A stretch of 64,000 nt of DNA from an uncultured Ilyobacter sp. (GTDB lineage Bacteria > Fusobacteriota > Fusobacteriia > Fusobacteriales > Fusobacteriaceae): assembly GCF_963668085.1 (NCBI RefSeq), contig NZ_OY764058.1, positions 186,001 to 250,000 of the forward strand, written 5' to 3'. The notes under the pieces are model-generated. The model saw nothing but the letters and a program-made list of their open reading frames with translations, did no database searches and was not told where the DNA came from. This document shows, piece by piece, positions 25,748 to 34,540 of this stretch. Made by a program: the position numbers and the translations under genes. The stretch's first letter is position 1. Each line of letters begins with the position of its first letter.

Positions 25748-26506
25748 ATGTTTATACTTGGAAAAATAATAGGTCAGCTAGTGGTATCTCCTGCAATATT
25801 TATAGCATTGTTTATTTTTATAGGAATATATTCAAACAGATATAACCTTCAAAAAATAAAAAGAATGAGTATTCTGTTGGGAGTAGTTTTATATGTCATA
25901 ACAATAAGGCCTACAGTGGATTTAACCGCTAAACTAGTGGAAAACAGGTTTGAACCCGCCTCAGCTATGGAAATAAAAAAGGGAGAAGTTTATGTGGTCT
26001 TAGGGGGTGGGATTACAGAAAAAACTCCAGTGGGGAATATTCCTAGTGAACATGCCTCGGTGAGGCTTATGAATGCAGCAATTTTATACAATAAATATCC
26101 AAAAAAAATATACATAACCGGTGGGAAGGTTACAAATCAACAGGTCAGCGAAAGTTCTGTATATAAGAAAACTTTAATAGGTTTAAATGTTCCAGAGTCG
26201 GATATTCTCATAGAGGAGAAAAGTAGAACAACTATGGAAAATGCCAGATATACATCTGAACTCCTAAAAAAATCCAATATTAAAAATATAATATTGGTTA
26301 CCTCGGCATCTCATATGGCAAGAAGTAAAATGACTTTTGAAAAGCAAGGATTTGACGTAACTCCGGCACCATGTGACTATATACAAAACCATAAAAAATA
26401 CAATATACTGGATTATATTCCAAGAGGTGACAACATGTCTTATTTTATGAGGCTTGTATGGGAACTTGTAGGTATTGTCTACTATGGAATCAGAGGTTAC
26501 TTATAG
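25748..26506 (+). CDS. YdcF/SanA-family (DUF218) membrane protein
   Basis: A 252-residue protein with two N-terminal membrane helices (about 8-30 and 38-55) and a DUF218 domain: GEVYVVLGGGITEK, SVRLMNAAILYNKYPKKIYITGG, the ESRTTMENA-like SRTTMENARYTSELLKKS, and ILVTSASHMARSKMTFEKQG. The family binds nucleotide-like ligands or acts in envelope/polysaccharide pathways (SanA, ElyC); its chemistry is unsettled. ATAGGAGG RBS. Ends in TAG. Confidence 0.88.
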   Translation: MFILGKIIGQLVVSPAIFIALFIFIGIYSNRYNLQKIKRMSILLGVVLYVITIRPTVDLTAKLVENRFEPASAMEIKKGEVYVVLGGGITEKTPVGNIPSEHASVRLMNAAILYNKYPKKIYITGGKVTNQQVSESSVYKKTLIGLNVPESDILIEEKSRTTMENARYTSELLKKSNIKNIILVTSASHMARSKMTFEKQGFDVTPAPCDYIQNHKKYNILDYIPRGDNMSYFMRLVWELVGIVYYGIRGYL

Positions 26507-26512
26507 AGAAAT

Positions 26513-26541
26513 AAAAAAAAGACCTGTAAAAGGTCTTTTTA
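26513..26541. terminator. Bidirectional terminator
   Basis: AAAAAAGACCTGTAAAAGGTCTTTTT between convergent genes. Confidence 0.85.
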
Positions 26542-26925
26542 ATTTTCTAAGTTTGGTTTGCATACTTTACAAGGTGTAAGGCCCATAGCTTCAGCATCAG
26601 AAACTGAAATTGGGTTTTCCTCTTCACGAATAAATTTACAACCTTTTCTATGATATTTTTTACTTCCGTGAGACATATAGACCATTTTTACCTCAGAGAC
26701 TATAAATGGTTCTACATGCTCTTCTTCAGAAGGGCTGTTTTTTACCTCTTCTGCTTCTTGAGATAGTTGCATTTCTATTTTATCCTGGTCCTGACTCAAT
26801 CTGTGTAGAGCAGAGTATTTTGTGTTGTATTCTTTATTTTCGTCAGGGATTGTATTCCTCCCTTCTCTAAAGGCAAAAAAAGAGATTAAAACCGCCGCCA
26901 CAGCCAACAATAAGAATATTTCCAT
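26539..26925 (-). CDS. Membrane-anchored protein with Cys-rich Ada-like C-terminal motif
   Basis: Start at ATG 26925, with AAGGGAG about 8 bp upstream; the GTG nine bases earlier is too close to the site. The 128-residue product has one N-terminal membrane helix (EIFLLLAVAAVLISFFAF), a charged linker and a C-terminal zinc-ribbon-like motif found at the end of many secreted nucleases: YMSHGSKKYHRKGCKFI, then GLTPCKVCKP (His and three Cys as likely ligands). The motif is usually DNA- or peptidoglycan-associated. Role unknown. Confidence 0.7.
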   Translation of the reverse strand: MEIFLLLAVAAVLISFFAFREGRNTIPDENKEYNTKYSALHRLSQDQDKIEMQLSQEAEEVKNSPSEEEHVEPFIVSEVKMVYMSHGSKKYHRKGCKFIREEENPISVSDAEAMGLTPCKVCKPNLEN

Positions 26926-27077
26926 AAACAACACTCCCTTCTTCTATAATACAAGTCTAGCCTGTAAATTCCATAAATTCAAGGGAAGTTGATAAAAAAA
27001 TTATATTTTATTTGTAAAGTACAAAAAAATAGGAAATGAATATGGGAAAGTTCTTATTTATTTAGAGAGGCCTCAGC

Positions 27078-28808
27078 CTATGCGGTCTCCTGAATATGTT
27101 TTTCTACTAGTGAGAAATATTCTCCTTTTTTTTCTACCAGGTCGTTATGAGTTCCCTCTTCTACAATTCCCTGGCTGTTTAAGACAATTATTCTGTCTGC
27201 ATTTTCGATTGTAGAGAGTCTATGAGCAATTGTTATAGTAGTCCTGTCTGTAGTGAGTTCGTCTATTGATTCTTGGATAAGTCTTTCAGTATTGTTGTCT
27301 AATGCACTGGTGGCTTCGTCTAGAATCAATATTTTGGGGTTTTTCAAAAATATTCTGGCAATGGCGATTCTCTGTTTCTGACCGCCGCTTAGTTTTACCC
27401 CTCTCTCCCCTACATTTGTGTCAAAGCCATCGGTGAGAGATAAGATAAAGTCATAAATTCTGGCTTTCTTGGCAGCCTCTATAACATCTTCCCTAGAAGC
27501 AGTGAGATTTCCATAGAGGATATTCTCCTCTATACTGCCACTAAATAGAAAAACGTCCTGCTGTATTATCCCTATGTTATCTCTCAGAGATTCTAGGGTA
27601 TAGTCCCTTATATCCCTGTCGTCAATTTTTATAGCTCCTCTTTCCACCTCATAAAATCTAGGGATGAGATTACATATGGTGGTCTTACCTGCTCCGCTGC
27701 TTCCCACCAAAGCCACCTTTTCTCCGGATTTTATAGACATGGAAAAGTTTTTCAAAATATCCTGTTCAGATGAGGAGTATTTAAAAGAAACATCTTCAAA
27801 TTTTATGGTTCCCCTAGGTTTTTTAAGGACAACTGCATCTGACCTATCTTTTATCTCGGGATCTTTCTCCATTAATTCTCTAAACCGTACAAAACCTGCC
27901 ATACCTTTTTGGAAACTCTGCATAAGGAGCATCATTCTTCTGATAGGCTCCATGAATTTTGACACGTACAAAAGAAAACCGATTACTATACCAGCAGTGA
28001 TCTCGCCTTTTAGGATGAATATCCCACCAAAAAACAGGGTAACCAGCTGGATGATGTTCATTATAAAACTAAGGCCTGAAAAATATTCTGCCGATAATTT
28101 GAAATTTTCCCTCTTTGCTTCTCTGAACTCTGTATTTTTTTTCTGGAATTTTTCATTTTCAAATTTCTCATTTGTAAAGGCCTGGACGACCCTTATCCCA
28201 GAGATAGAGTCTTCTACCTGGGAGTTTATGGCAGAGATTTTTTTTCTGGATTTCCCAAAGGATATTTTCATCAAGTTCTTCTTGGCTGCTGCAAACCATA
28301 TGAGCAGGGGAACAAGAGAGAATATGATAAGTGTGAGCTTTTTGTTCATGGTAAACATGATTATAAATGTCCCTGTAAATTTTAGTATAGCTAAAAAGAA
28401 ATCCTCAGGACCTATATGAGCAAATTCAGATATATAACTTAGATCATTTACTATTCTAGACATTATTGCCCCAGTTTTTGTATTGTCAAAAAATGTAAAG
28501 GAAAGTTTCTGGACATGGGCAAAGAGATCTCTCCTCATGTCATACTCTATAAGGATTCCTAACATCTTACCCCAGTAATAGACAACATAACTGGCAAGAT
28601 ATCGGAGTAAATAAAGGGCCACGAGGACTGCACCGAATATATAAAGGAGTTTCAGGTCTCCCTTTGGGATAACGTCGTCTAGGGTCTTTTGCACCAGTAA
28701 GGGAAACAAAAGGTCTAGACCAGCCATGGCAAAAGCACAAATAAAGTCCAATAGAACTAATTTAAAATGAGGTTTATAATATCTTGCAAAACAAAGTAGA
28801 TCCTTCAT
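27078..28808 (-). CDS. ABC exporter (MsbA/BmrA-like half-transporter)
   Basis: A 576-residue fused permease-ATPase. Six membrane helices (about 15-310) precede the nucleotide-binding domain: Walker A ALVGSSGAGKTT (about 370), Q-loop GIIQQDVFLFSG, signature KLSGGQKQRIAIARIF, Walker B ILILDEATSALD and the switch TITIAHRLSTI. It works as a homodimer exporting lipids or drugs; the substrate is unknown. No partner half-transporter lies beside it. The 515-bp gap upstream holds the cobalamin riboswitch of the opposite-strand operon. Confidence 0.92.
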   Translation of the reverse strand: MKDLLCFARYYKPHFKLVLLDFICAFAMAGLDLLFPLLVQKTLDDVIPKGDLKLLYIFGAVLVALYLLRYLASYVVYYWGKMLGILIEYDMRRDLFAHVQKLSFTFFDNTKTGAIMSRIVNDLSYISEFAHIGPEDFFLAILKFTGTFIIMFTMNKKLTLIIFSLVPLLIWFAAAKKNLMKISFGKSRKKISAINSQVEDSISGIRVVQAFTNEKFENEKFQKKNTEFREAKRENFKLSAEYFSGLSFIMNIIQLVTLFFGGIFILKGEITAGIVIGFLLYVSKFMEPIRRMMLLMQSFQKGMAGFVRFRELMEKDPEIKDRSDAVVLKKPRGTIKFEDVSFKYSSSEQDILKNFSMSIKSGEKVALVGSSGAGKTTICNLIPRFYEVERGAIKIDDRDIRDYTLESLRDNIGIIQQDVFLFSGSIEENILYGNLTASREDVIEAAKKARIYDFILSLTDGFDTNVGERGVKLSGGQKQRIAIARIFLKNPKILILDEATSALDNNTERLIQESIDELTTDRTTITIAHRLSTIENADRIIVLNSQGIVEEGTHNDLVEKKGEYFSLVEKHIQETA

Positions 28809-29021
28809 ATTAACTACACCGCCTGTATATTTTTTGAAATTATAAGGTATAAACTTATTTTTTGTAAGTTTATATTATGAATGAGTCATCATTTAAATTG
28901 TTTATAATGTATTTTTTACACAAACTATTTTAGCATAAATTAAGAATAAATAGGAAAATAATAATTGAAATTTTAAATTGTAGTTGACTTTTATGGGTTA
29001 TAATAGTATATTTTTTACAGA

Positions 29022-29222
29022 AAGTGAATACATTTTTAAGGTTTTCCAAAATTTGGAAATAAAAGGGAAGAGGAGTGAAAACCTCCCGCGGTCCCGCCAC
29101 TGTAATGCAGACGAAAGCAAATTACCCACTGGATGAAAATCTGGGAAGGGTGCTAGTAGGATGAAGCTGAGCCAGGAGACCTGCCTTGAAGATAATATTA
29201 TCAATATCACTTGCGGGGACGA
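29022..29222 (+). promoter_or_regulatory. Cobalamin riboswitch
   Basis: Contains the conserved elements in order: AAAAGGGAA, GAGTGAAA..CCTCCCGCGGTCCCGCCACTG (split: CTCCCGCGGTC and CCGCCACTG), GGGAAGG and the B12 box GCCAGGAGACCTGCC (29171-29185). It precedes an exported CbiK gene and probably represses transcription when adenosyl- or methylcobalamin is abundant. Confidence 0.95.
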
Positions 29223-29257
29223 GAGATGTAGAGGCTTTTTTAGGCTTTTAAAATTTC

Positions 29258-29286
29258 TCTCCTGAGATTACTCAGGATTTTTTTAT
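29258..29286 (+). terminator. Riboswitch expression-platform terminator
   Basis: TCCTGAG ATTA CTCAGGA TTTTTTT, about 40 bp before the cbiK start. Confidence 0.85.
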
Positions 29287-29323
29287 TTCCTGAAAACTAT
29301 TAAAAAATCTTAAGGAGGAAAAA

Positions 29324-30244
29324 ATGAAGAAATTTGGTATTTTGGCAGGAGCATTACTGCTGGCAGGAACACTTTTTGCATCAGAAGGATATGAAAAAAA
29401 GCCGATGTTTGAAAGTATGAAGGCTCAAGACAAAGGTGCAGTTGTAATGGTACATTTTGGGAGCAGCTATCCTGAAACTAGGAAACTTACCATCGATGCG
29501 ATTAATGAAAAGGCAGAGGCGGAGTTTGGAGATTTAGAAGTCAGAGATGCTTTCACATCAAGGATCATAATGAGAATACTTGAAAAAAGAGGGATAGATA
29601 AAGACAATCCACAAGAGGTTTTAGAAGCCTTAAAGGCTGAGGGATACACTCATGTGTTAGTTCAGGCAACTCACGTAATCGACGGTATAGAGTCTGAAAA
29701 TCTAAAAAAAGAGATAGAAGAATTTGAGGACGACTTCAAAGAGATAAGACTTGGGAAATCACTTCTTACAACACCAGAGGATTATAAGGAAGTAGCTCAT
29801 ATTTTGGGAGATAGAATAGGAAAATTAAAGAGAAAAGAAGCTGCGGTATTTGTAGGACACGGAACTCATGATACAGCAACTGCTGCATACCCTATGATGG
29901 ATTATGTCTTCAAGTCTGAAGGATACAAGAATTTTTATGTGGGGACTATAGAGGGATATCCTACATTTGACAATGTAGTTTCTAGGCTGAAAAAAGCGAA
30001 GATAAAAAAAGTAAAGCTTATGCCTTTTATGTTTGTAGCAGGAGATCATGCTAATAATGACATTGCTGTAGACTGGAAAGAGATGCTAGAAGAAAAAGGC
30101 TTCAAGGTAGAAGTTATCTTAGAGGGTCTAGGACAGCAGGCCAAAATACAAGATATCTACATGAAGCATGCAAAATTTGCATCTGAAAATGAAGCAGAGG
30201 ATATGGCTAAAAAGAAAAAAGGATACGCTGCAGGTAAAGAGTAG
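29324..30244 (+). CDS. cbiK: Exported CbiK-type anaerobic cobaltochelatase
   Basis: A 306-residue CbiK-family chelatase that inserts Co(II) into sirohydrochlorin in the anaerobic cobalamin route. An N-terminal signal peptide (FGILAGALLLAGTLFASE) marks it as exported, like the periplasmic CbiK of Desulfovibrio. Family motifs: VMVHFGSSYPETR, TSRIIMRIL, VQATHVIDGIE, the metal-site VGHGTHDTA and FMFVAGDHANNDI. A basic tail ends the protein. Cobalamin riboswitch-controlled. An exported chelatase may serve cobalt or heme/tetrapyrrole handling instead. TAG is immediately followed by TGA, a tandem stop. Confidence 0.88.
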   Translation: MKKFGILAGALLLAGTLFASEGYEKKPMFESMKAQDKGAVVMVHFGSSYPETRKLTIDAINEKAEAEFGDLEVRDAFTSRIIMRILEKRGIDKDNPQEVLEALKAEGYTHVLVQATHVIDGIESENLKKEIEEFEDDFKEIRLGKSLLTTPEDYKEVAHILGDRIGKLKRKEAAVFVGHGTHDTATAAYPMMDYVFKSEGYKNFYVGTIEGYPTFDNVVSRLKKAKIKKVKLMPFMFVAGDHANNDIAVDWKEMLEEKGFKVEVILEGLGQQAKIQDIYMKHAKFASENEAEDMAKKKKGYAAGKE

Positions 30245-30249
30245 TGAAT

Positions 30250-30283
30250 TTATGCAGACAGGTTTTCTGTCTGCATTTTTTAT
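30250..30283 (+). terminator. Terminator after first cbiK
   Basis: ATGCAGACAG GTTT TCTGTCTGCAT TTTTT. The following 200 bp to the next gene show nothing further. Confidence 0.85.
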
Positions 30284-30485
30284 TCATTTAAGGGGATCTT
30301 AAAAAACCATGAATCGTGAAAGTCCGTGCAGATTAGGGGTTAGTGATTCTAAGTCAGAGAAGTATAAACCATTTGATATTTTTAAAATAATACCCGATAA
30401 TTAATTGAGGAGTGTTAGTAGTTATATATTGGTTTTGCAGGCTGAAGATTCTCATAAAGGAATAAAAAAGGAGGTAGATGGTCAG

Positions 30486-31343
30486 ATGACAAAGAATAAT
30501 TTACCAGATAATAATTTTGATATTTGTGGAAACGGGAAAAAGGGAATTCTCATGGTTCACTTTGGCACAGTAAAAAGCGAAGTGAGAAAAAACACCCTAG
30601 GCTTTCTAAATAAAAATATAGCTGAAAAATTTCAGGATTTTCATATAAGAGAAGCCTATACGTCGAGGATGATAATAAAAAGAATATATACAAAATATGA
30701 AGTCAGAAAAAGTACCCCAAAGGAAGCCCTCAGGATGATGGCTCAGGAGGGATTTACCCATGTGATAGTCCAGGCTAGCCACGTGATAAACGGTCTAGAG
30801 GGAGAGTATCTAAAAGATGAGATCAGATATTTTAAAGATGAATTTCAGGATATAAGAGTAGGAGACCCACTTTTGACTCTTCCAGAGGATTATATACAGA
30901 TAGCCGATATTTTCAAGGAAGAATTTGAAAGTATAGGGGGGGCAGTGGTTCTAGCAGGGCACGGGACAAGGCATCACTCCAACTCTGCCTATGGTATGCT
31001 CCAGACAGTTTTTAACATAAAAGATATGGAGGAATTTTACATAGGTACTGTAGAGGGATACCCAGCCTTAGAGCACCTTATCCCTCAGCTGAAAAAAAAC
31101 AAGGTAAAAAAGGTTACCCTTGTTCCTTTTATGATAGTGGCAGGAAACCATGCAACAGAGGATATAAATGGAGAATGGCGTGAGATTCTGGAAAAAGAAG
31201 GCTTCTCTGTGGAAGTTGTTATGAGGGGAATGGGAGAGATGCCTGAGATACACGAGATATTTGCCGGGCATATCAAAAGGGCAATGGATTCTAAAGAGGA
31301 AAAGCTCAAAGATAAAAAGAATAAGATACTGAAAAGTATATAA
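30486..31343 (+). CDS. cbiK: Cytoplasmic CbiK-type cobaltochelatase
   Basis: Start at ATG 30486, behind AAAAAGGAGGTAG; the open frame extends to TTG 30405. The 285-residue product lacks a signal peptide. It shares the paralogue's motifs: ILMVHFGTVKSEVRKN, TSRMIIKRIY, VQASHVINGLEGE, LAGHGTRHHSNSA and PFMIVAGNHATEDI, so the active-site histidines are retained. It is followed closely by btuC-like genes, so both chelatases sit with the corrinoid importer. Confidence 0.85.
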   Translation: MTKNNLPDNNFDICGNGKKGILMVHFGTVKSEVRKNTLGFLNKNIAEKFQDFHIREAYTSRMIIKRIYTKYEVRKSTPKEALRMMAQEGFTHVIVQASHVINGLEGEYLKDEIRYFKDEFQDIRVGDPLLTLPEDYIQIADIFKEEFESIGGAVVLAGHGTRHHSNSAYGMLQTVFNIKDMEEFYIGTVEGYPALEHLIPQLKKNKVKKVTLVPFMIVAGNHATEDINGEWREILEKEGFSVEVVMRGMGEMPEIHEIFAGHIKRAMDSKEEKLKDKKNKILKSI

Positions 31344-31431
31344 AATCATAAGTCTGGCTGGGGATAGTACTATAAATAGCCATAGCGATATGATATAATA
31401 TGCAAAAGCTCTATAGGAAGTGGTGTTTGAA

Positions 31432-32442
31432 ATGGAAAAAGGAAGGTTTAGAGTATGGCTTATCTCTGGGATAGTGATATTCTCCGCAACTCTTTTAGTA
31501 TATGCTGGAATGGGATATATAAAAATCCCTGTGAAGGATGTTTTTGAAATATTATTTAATCTGGATCCTGAAAAAGTCGGGATGACAGAATGGGTTATAG
31601 TCAGAGAGGTTAGGCTTCCACGGATAGCAGTGTCTATGATAGCTGGAGCGGCACTTAGTCTGAGCGGTCTTGTGTTTCAGGGAGTGCTATTGAATCCCCT
31701 GGCAGACCCCTATACCCTGGGTATATCAGCAGGAGCATCTTTTGGTGCAGCTCTCGCCATAATACTGAAACTAAGTTTTCTAGGTGGCTTTACAGTTCAG
31801 CTAATGGCCTTTGTTTTTGCAGTGATAAGTCTAAGTATGGTGCTAAAAATGGCGACCTTCGGGGGAAAGATAAATTCGGTGTCCCTTATACTTTCTGGGG
31901 TAATAATTGGGGCCTTCTTTTCTGCAGGGCTAACATTTACAAAGTACATAGCCGGTGATGAGGTGGCTTCGATAGTTTTCTGGCTTATGGGAAGCTTCTC
32001 GTCGAAGACATGGGGCGAGGCTCTTATTATGGGAGTGGTGACTCTCCTTGGTCTTATAGTGTTTATATATTACGGAGAAGAGATGAATATATTATCTCTA
32101 GGTGAAAAAAATGCCCTTTCCATGGGGGTTGAAACCTCTAGAGTCAGAAAAATACTTCTGGTAACTGCTTCTATAATATCGGCAGTCTCTGTATCTGTCT
32201 GTGGTATAATAGGATTTGTAGGGCTGATCGTACCGCATCTAATGAGATTCCTTGTTGGGACTGACAATAAGAAACTGATATTTATATGTGCCATCTGGGG
32301 TGCGATAATACTTTCTGCAGCAGATAACCTTGTGAGAGCCGTCCTGCCAAATGAGATTCCTATAGGAATAATGACCTCTCTTTTAGGGGCGCCATTCTTT
32401 GCCTTTATATTCAGAAAAAGGCTTTCGGGAGGTAGACTCTAG
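31432..32442 (+). CDS. btuC: FecCD/BtuC-type ABC permease
   Basis: A 336-residue permease with about nine to ten membrane helices and FecCD-family signatures: REVRLPRIAVSMIAGAALSL, FQGVLLNPLADPYTLGISAG and near the C-terminus GLIVPHLMRFLVG. ATG 31432 is preferred (AGGAAG 11 bp upstream) over GTG 31420. It is the membrane channel for corrinoid (or siderophore/heme) import; the riboswitch and CbiK neighbours favour corrinoids. The TAG stop abuts the ATG of the ATPase gene in the same frame. Confidence 0.85.
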   Translation: MEKGRFRVWLISGIVIFSATLLVYAGMGYIKIPVKDVFEILFNLDPEKVGMTEWVIVREVRLPRIAVSMIAGAALSLSGLVFQGVLLNPLADPYTLGISAGASFGAALAIILKLSFLGGFTVQLMAFVFAVISLSMVLKMATFGGKINSVSLILSGVIIGAFFSAGLTFTKYIAGDEVASIVFWLMGSFSSKTWGEALIMGVVTLLGLIVFIYYGEEMNILSLGEKNALSMGVETSRVRKILLVTASIISAVSVSVCGIIGFVGLIVPHLMRFLVGTDNKKLIFICAIWGAIILSAADNLVRAVLPNEIPIGIMTSLLGAPFFAFIFRKRLSGGRL

Positions 32443-33207
32443 ATGATAAAAGCTAAGGATATAAATTATTCTGTACCAGGAAAAGATATAATAAAAGGTG
32501 TGGACCTTCATATAAAAAAAGGCCGTTTTTATGGGATACTGGGTCCTAACGGAAGCGGTAAAACCACCCTCATGGACATAATATGCGGGGTAATAGCCGA
32601 CTATCAGGGAAGTATAGAGGTCATGGGAAAAGATTTGAAAAAATATCATAAAAAAGACCTGGCCAAAGTTCTGGCCCTTGTTCCACAAAACTTTAATACT
32701 TCATTTTCATTTAATGTTGAGGAGATCCTTGAGATGGGGAGATACCCACACAAGAAAAAATTCAGCTTTCTGGGAAAAGAAGACAGAGAGATAATAGACG
32801 GAGTGGTAAAGGAACTGGAACTGGAAAATATTATAGATAAGAAAATAACAGACCTAAGCGGCGGTGAGAGACAGAGGGCGATTTTTGGGAAGGCACTGAT
32901 ACAGGAAACCCCTATACTTTTCCTAGATGAATCCACATCCAATCTAGATCCCTATTATGCCCACTCCCTTCTAAAAAAAGTAAGGGACAGGGTAGAGGAA
33001 AAAAGCCTAACTGTGATCTCTGTATTTCATGATTTTACCCTTGCCTCTCTTTACTGTGACGAGATAGTCTTTCTAAAAGATGGAAAAGTTGTAAAAATCG
33101 GAGAAACAGAGCATACTCTTACACCGGAAAATATAAAACACGTCTTCAATATAAACAGTAAAATGATGGAAAGTGATGACAAAAAATTTGTTATCCCATA
33201 TATGTAG
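32443..33207 (+). CDS. btuD: BtuD/FecE-type ABC ATPase
   Basis: A 254-residue ATPase: Walker A GILGPNGSGKTT, signature ITDLSGGERQRAIFGKAL, Walker B ILFLDESTSNLD, switch SVFHDFTLA. It energises the upstream permease. The RBS GGGAGGT lies inside btuC, and ATG directly follows the btuC amber codon (TAG ATG), so translation is coupled. Ends in TAG. Confidence 0.9.
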   Translation: MIKAKDINYSVPGKDIIKGVDLHIKKGRFYGILGPNGSGKTTLMDIICGVIADYQGSIEVMGKDLKKYHKKDLAKVLALVPQNFNTSFSFNVEEILEMGRYPHKKKFSFLGKEDREIIDGVVKELELENIIDKKITDLSGGERQRAIFGKALIQETPILFLDESTSNLDPYYAHSLLKKVRDRVEEKSLTVISVFHDFTLASLYCDEIVFLKDGKVVKIGETEHTLTPENIKHVFNINSKMMESDDKKFVIPYM

Positions 33208-33217
33208 GGGGTTCTTT

Positions 33218-34102
33218 ATGAAATTTAAAATAGCTGTGATCTGGATGCTTTTAGCAATAAATGTTTTTGCATATGAGGTCATGGAGGGCAGTAAGCCTAG
33301 AAAACTAGAAAAAAGTTATCAGAGGATAATATCTATCTATCCTGCTCATACAGAGGTTATTTTGGATCTGGGCGGCAAGAGCAAACTTGTAGGGACAGTA
33401 AAAGAAAAGGGAATATCAGAAAGAACCGAGGGGATTAAAGGGTTCTCCTACAACGATTCCCTGGAAAAATATCTTTCTGTAAGACCTGACCTTGTCATTA
33501 TAAGGCCTATGTATAGAGACAAGAACAAAAATTTATTTAAGAGGCTTGAATCTATGGGAATAACAGTGGTGTCACTTCAGCCTGTCAGCTATAACGACCT
33601 AGAGAGGTACTGGGTGGATATAGGTCGTCTCATAGGGAGAGAAAATGCCGGGAAAGAGTATGTGGAGAAGTATCGTAAGGGCCTCGAGAGTATAGGGGTT
33701 CAAGATAAAAAAAGAAAAAAAGTTTTTTTTGAAGCCAGGATGCAAAACGGACTTTATACTGCATCAAAAGAGTCCATAGCACATTTTATAATAGAAAAAG
33801 CCGGGGGAGATATTCTTACTGGTAATGAACAACCCCTCAGAAAGGGGACTTCTACACTCACCCATGTAAATATGGAGTACCTGATATCCAAAGGTTCTGC
33901 TATAGACACCTACTTGGTTCAGCAGGGGAAGATGAACTCTAGAACCAGAGACGACATAAAGAAAACACCGGGTTATTCCTCTATAAAGGCTGTAAAAACT
34001 GGAAATATCTATCTGATCGATGAAGGTACTCTTTCTAGGCCTACCATAAAAATACTAGACGCAATGAAAGAGATAAAAAAAATACTGTCAGAGCAGTCAT
34101 AA
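33218..34102 (+). CDS. btuF: BtuF-like periplasmic binding protein
   Basis: A 294-residue exported binding protein with signal peptide (FKIAVIWMLLAINVFA). It is of the cluster A-II (BtuF/FhuD/HemT) type: RIISIYPAHTEVILDLGGKS, KGFSYNDSLEKYLSVRPDLV and the long helix hinge typical of the class. Start at ATG 33218 (TAGGGGG upstream). No Cys at the start of the mature protein, so soluble. Third gene of the importer, consistent with corrinoid capture; ligand is inference from context. Confidence 0.82.
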   Translation: MKFKIAVIWMLLAINVFAYEVMEGSKPRKLEKSYQRIISIYPAHTEVILDLGGKSKLVGTVKEKGISERTEGIKGFSYNDSLEKYLSVRPDLVIIRPMYRDKNKNLFKRLESMGITVVSLQPVSYNDLERYWVDIGRLIGRENAGKEYVEKYRKGLESIGVQDKKRKKVFFEARMQNGLYTASKESIAHFIIEKAGGDILTGNEQPLRKGTSTLTHVNMEYLISKGSAIDTYLVQQGKMNSRTRDDIKKTPGYSSIKAVKTGNIYLIDEGTLSRPTIKILDAMKEIKKILSEQS

Positions 34103-34191
34103 AGATTTCTTCTTTTTGTAGTTTCTTGAGTTTGGACAATTCTCAAGTTATAATTACAATATATAACATGATACAAAGAGGAGGGAAATTT

Positions 34192-34386
34192 ATGGAAATC
34201 AAAAATATGAAATCAATGGATCCAAATCTTCTGTTAAGTATTGTAAATATGAAACTTCGAGACGAGTTTGAGAATCTTGATGACCTGCTGAGGTATTATA
34301 ATCTAAAAGAGAGTGATCTCACTGACAAAATAAAAGAGATCGGCTATCATTATTGTGAAGAAACCAATCAGTTTATAGGATGTTAA
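34192..34386 (+). CDS. DUF4250 small protein
   Basis: A 64-residue protein matching the DUF4250 pattern: MDPNLLLSIVNMKLRDEF, then LDDLLRYYNLKESDLTDKI and IGYHYCEETNQFIGC. Start at ATG 34192 after AAGAGGAGGG. The family is small and widespread in anaerobes, of unknown function. The middle resembles a helix-turn-helix-like three-helix unit. Confidence 0.8.
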   Translation: MEIKNMKSMDPNLLLSIVNMKLRDEFENLDDLLRYYNLKESDLTDKIKEIGYHYCEETNQFIGC

Positions 34387-34387
34387 A

Positions 34388-34420
34388 TTACAGTCCCTTA
34401 AAAAAGGGCTGTTTTTTATT
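34388..34420 (+). terminator. Terminator
   Basis: ACAGCCC-type stem (ACAGTCCCT / AGGGCTGT) with T-run after the DUF4250 gene. Confidence 0.8.
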
Positions 34421-34486
34421 AGTTTTAATATCCTTAATAGATGTTGCGGCTGTGATTAGTCTAATTTGTTGGATTTATAAGGATTC

Positions 34487-34512
34487 GTTACTTTTCATCA
34501 AGGAAAAGTAAC
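34487..34512. promoter_or_regulatory. Perfect 10-bp inverted repeat upstream of HAD gene
   Basis: GTTACTTTTC ATCAAG GAAAAGTAAC. No T-run follows, so it is more likely an operator or leader hairpin than a terminator. Confidence 0.55.
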
Positions 34513-34540
34513 AGAAATATTTTACAAAGAAGGAGACAAT

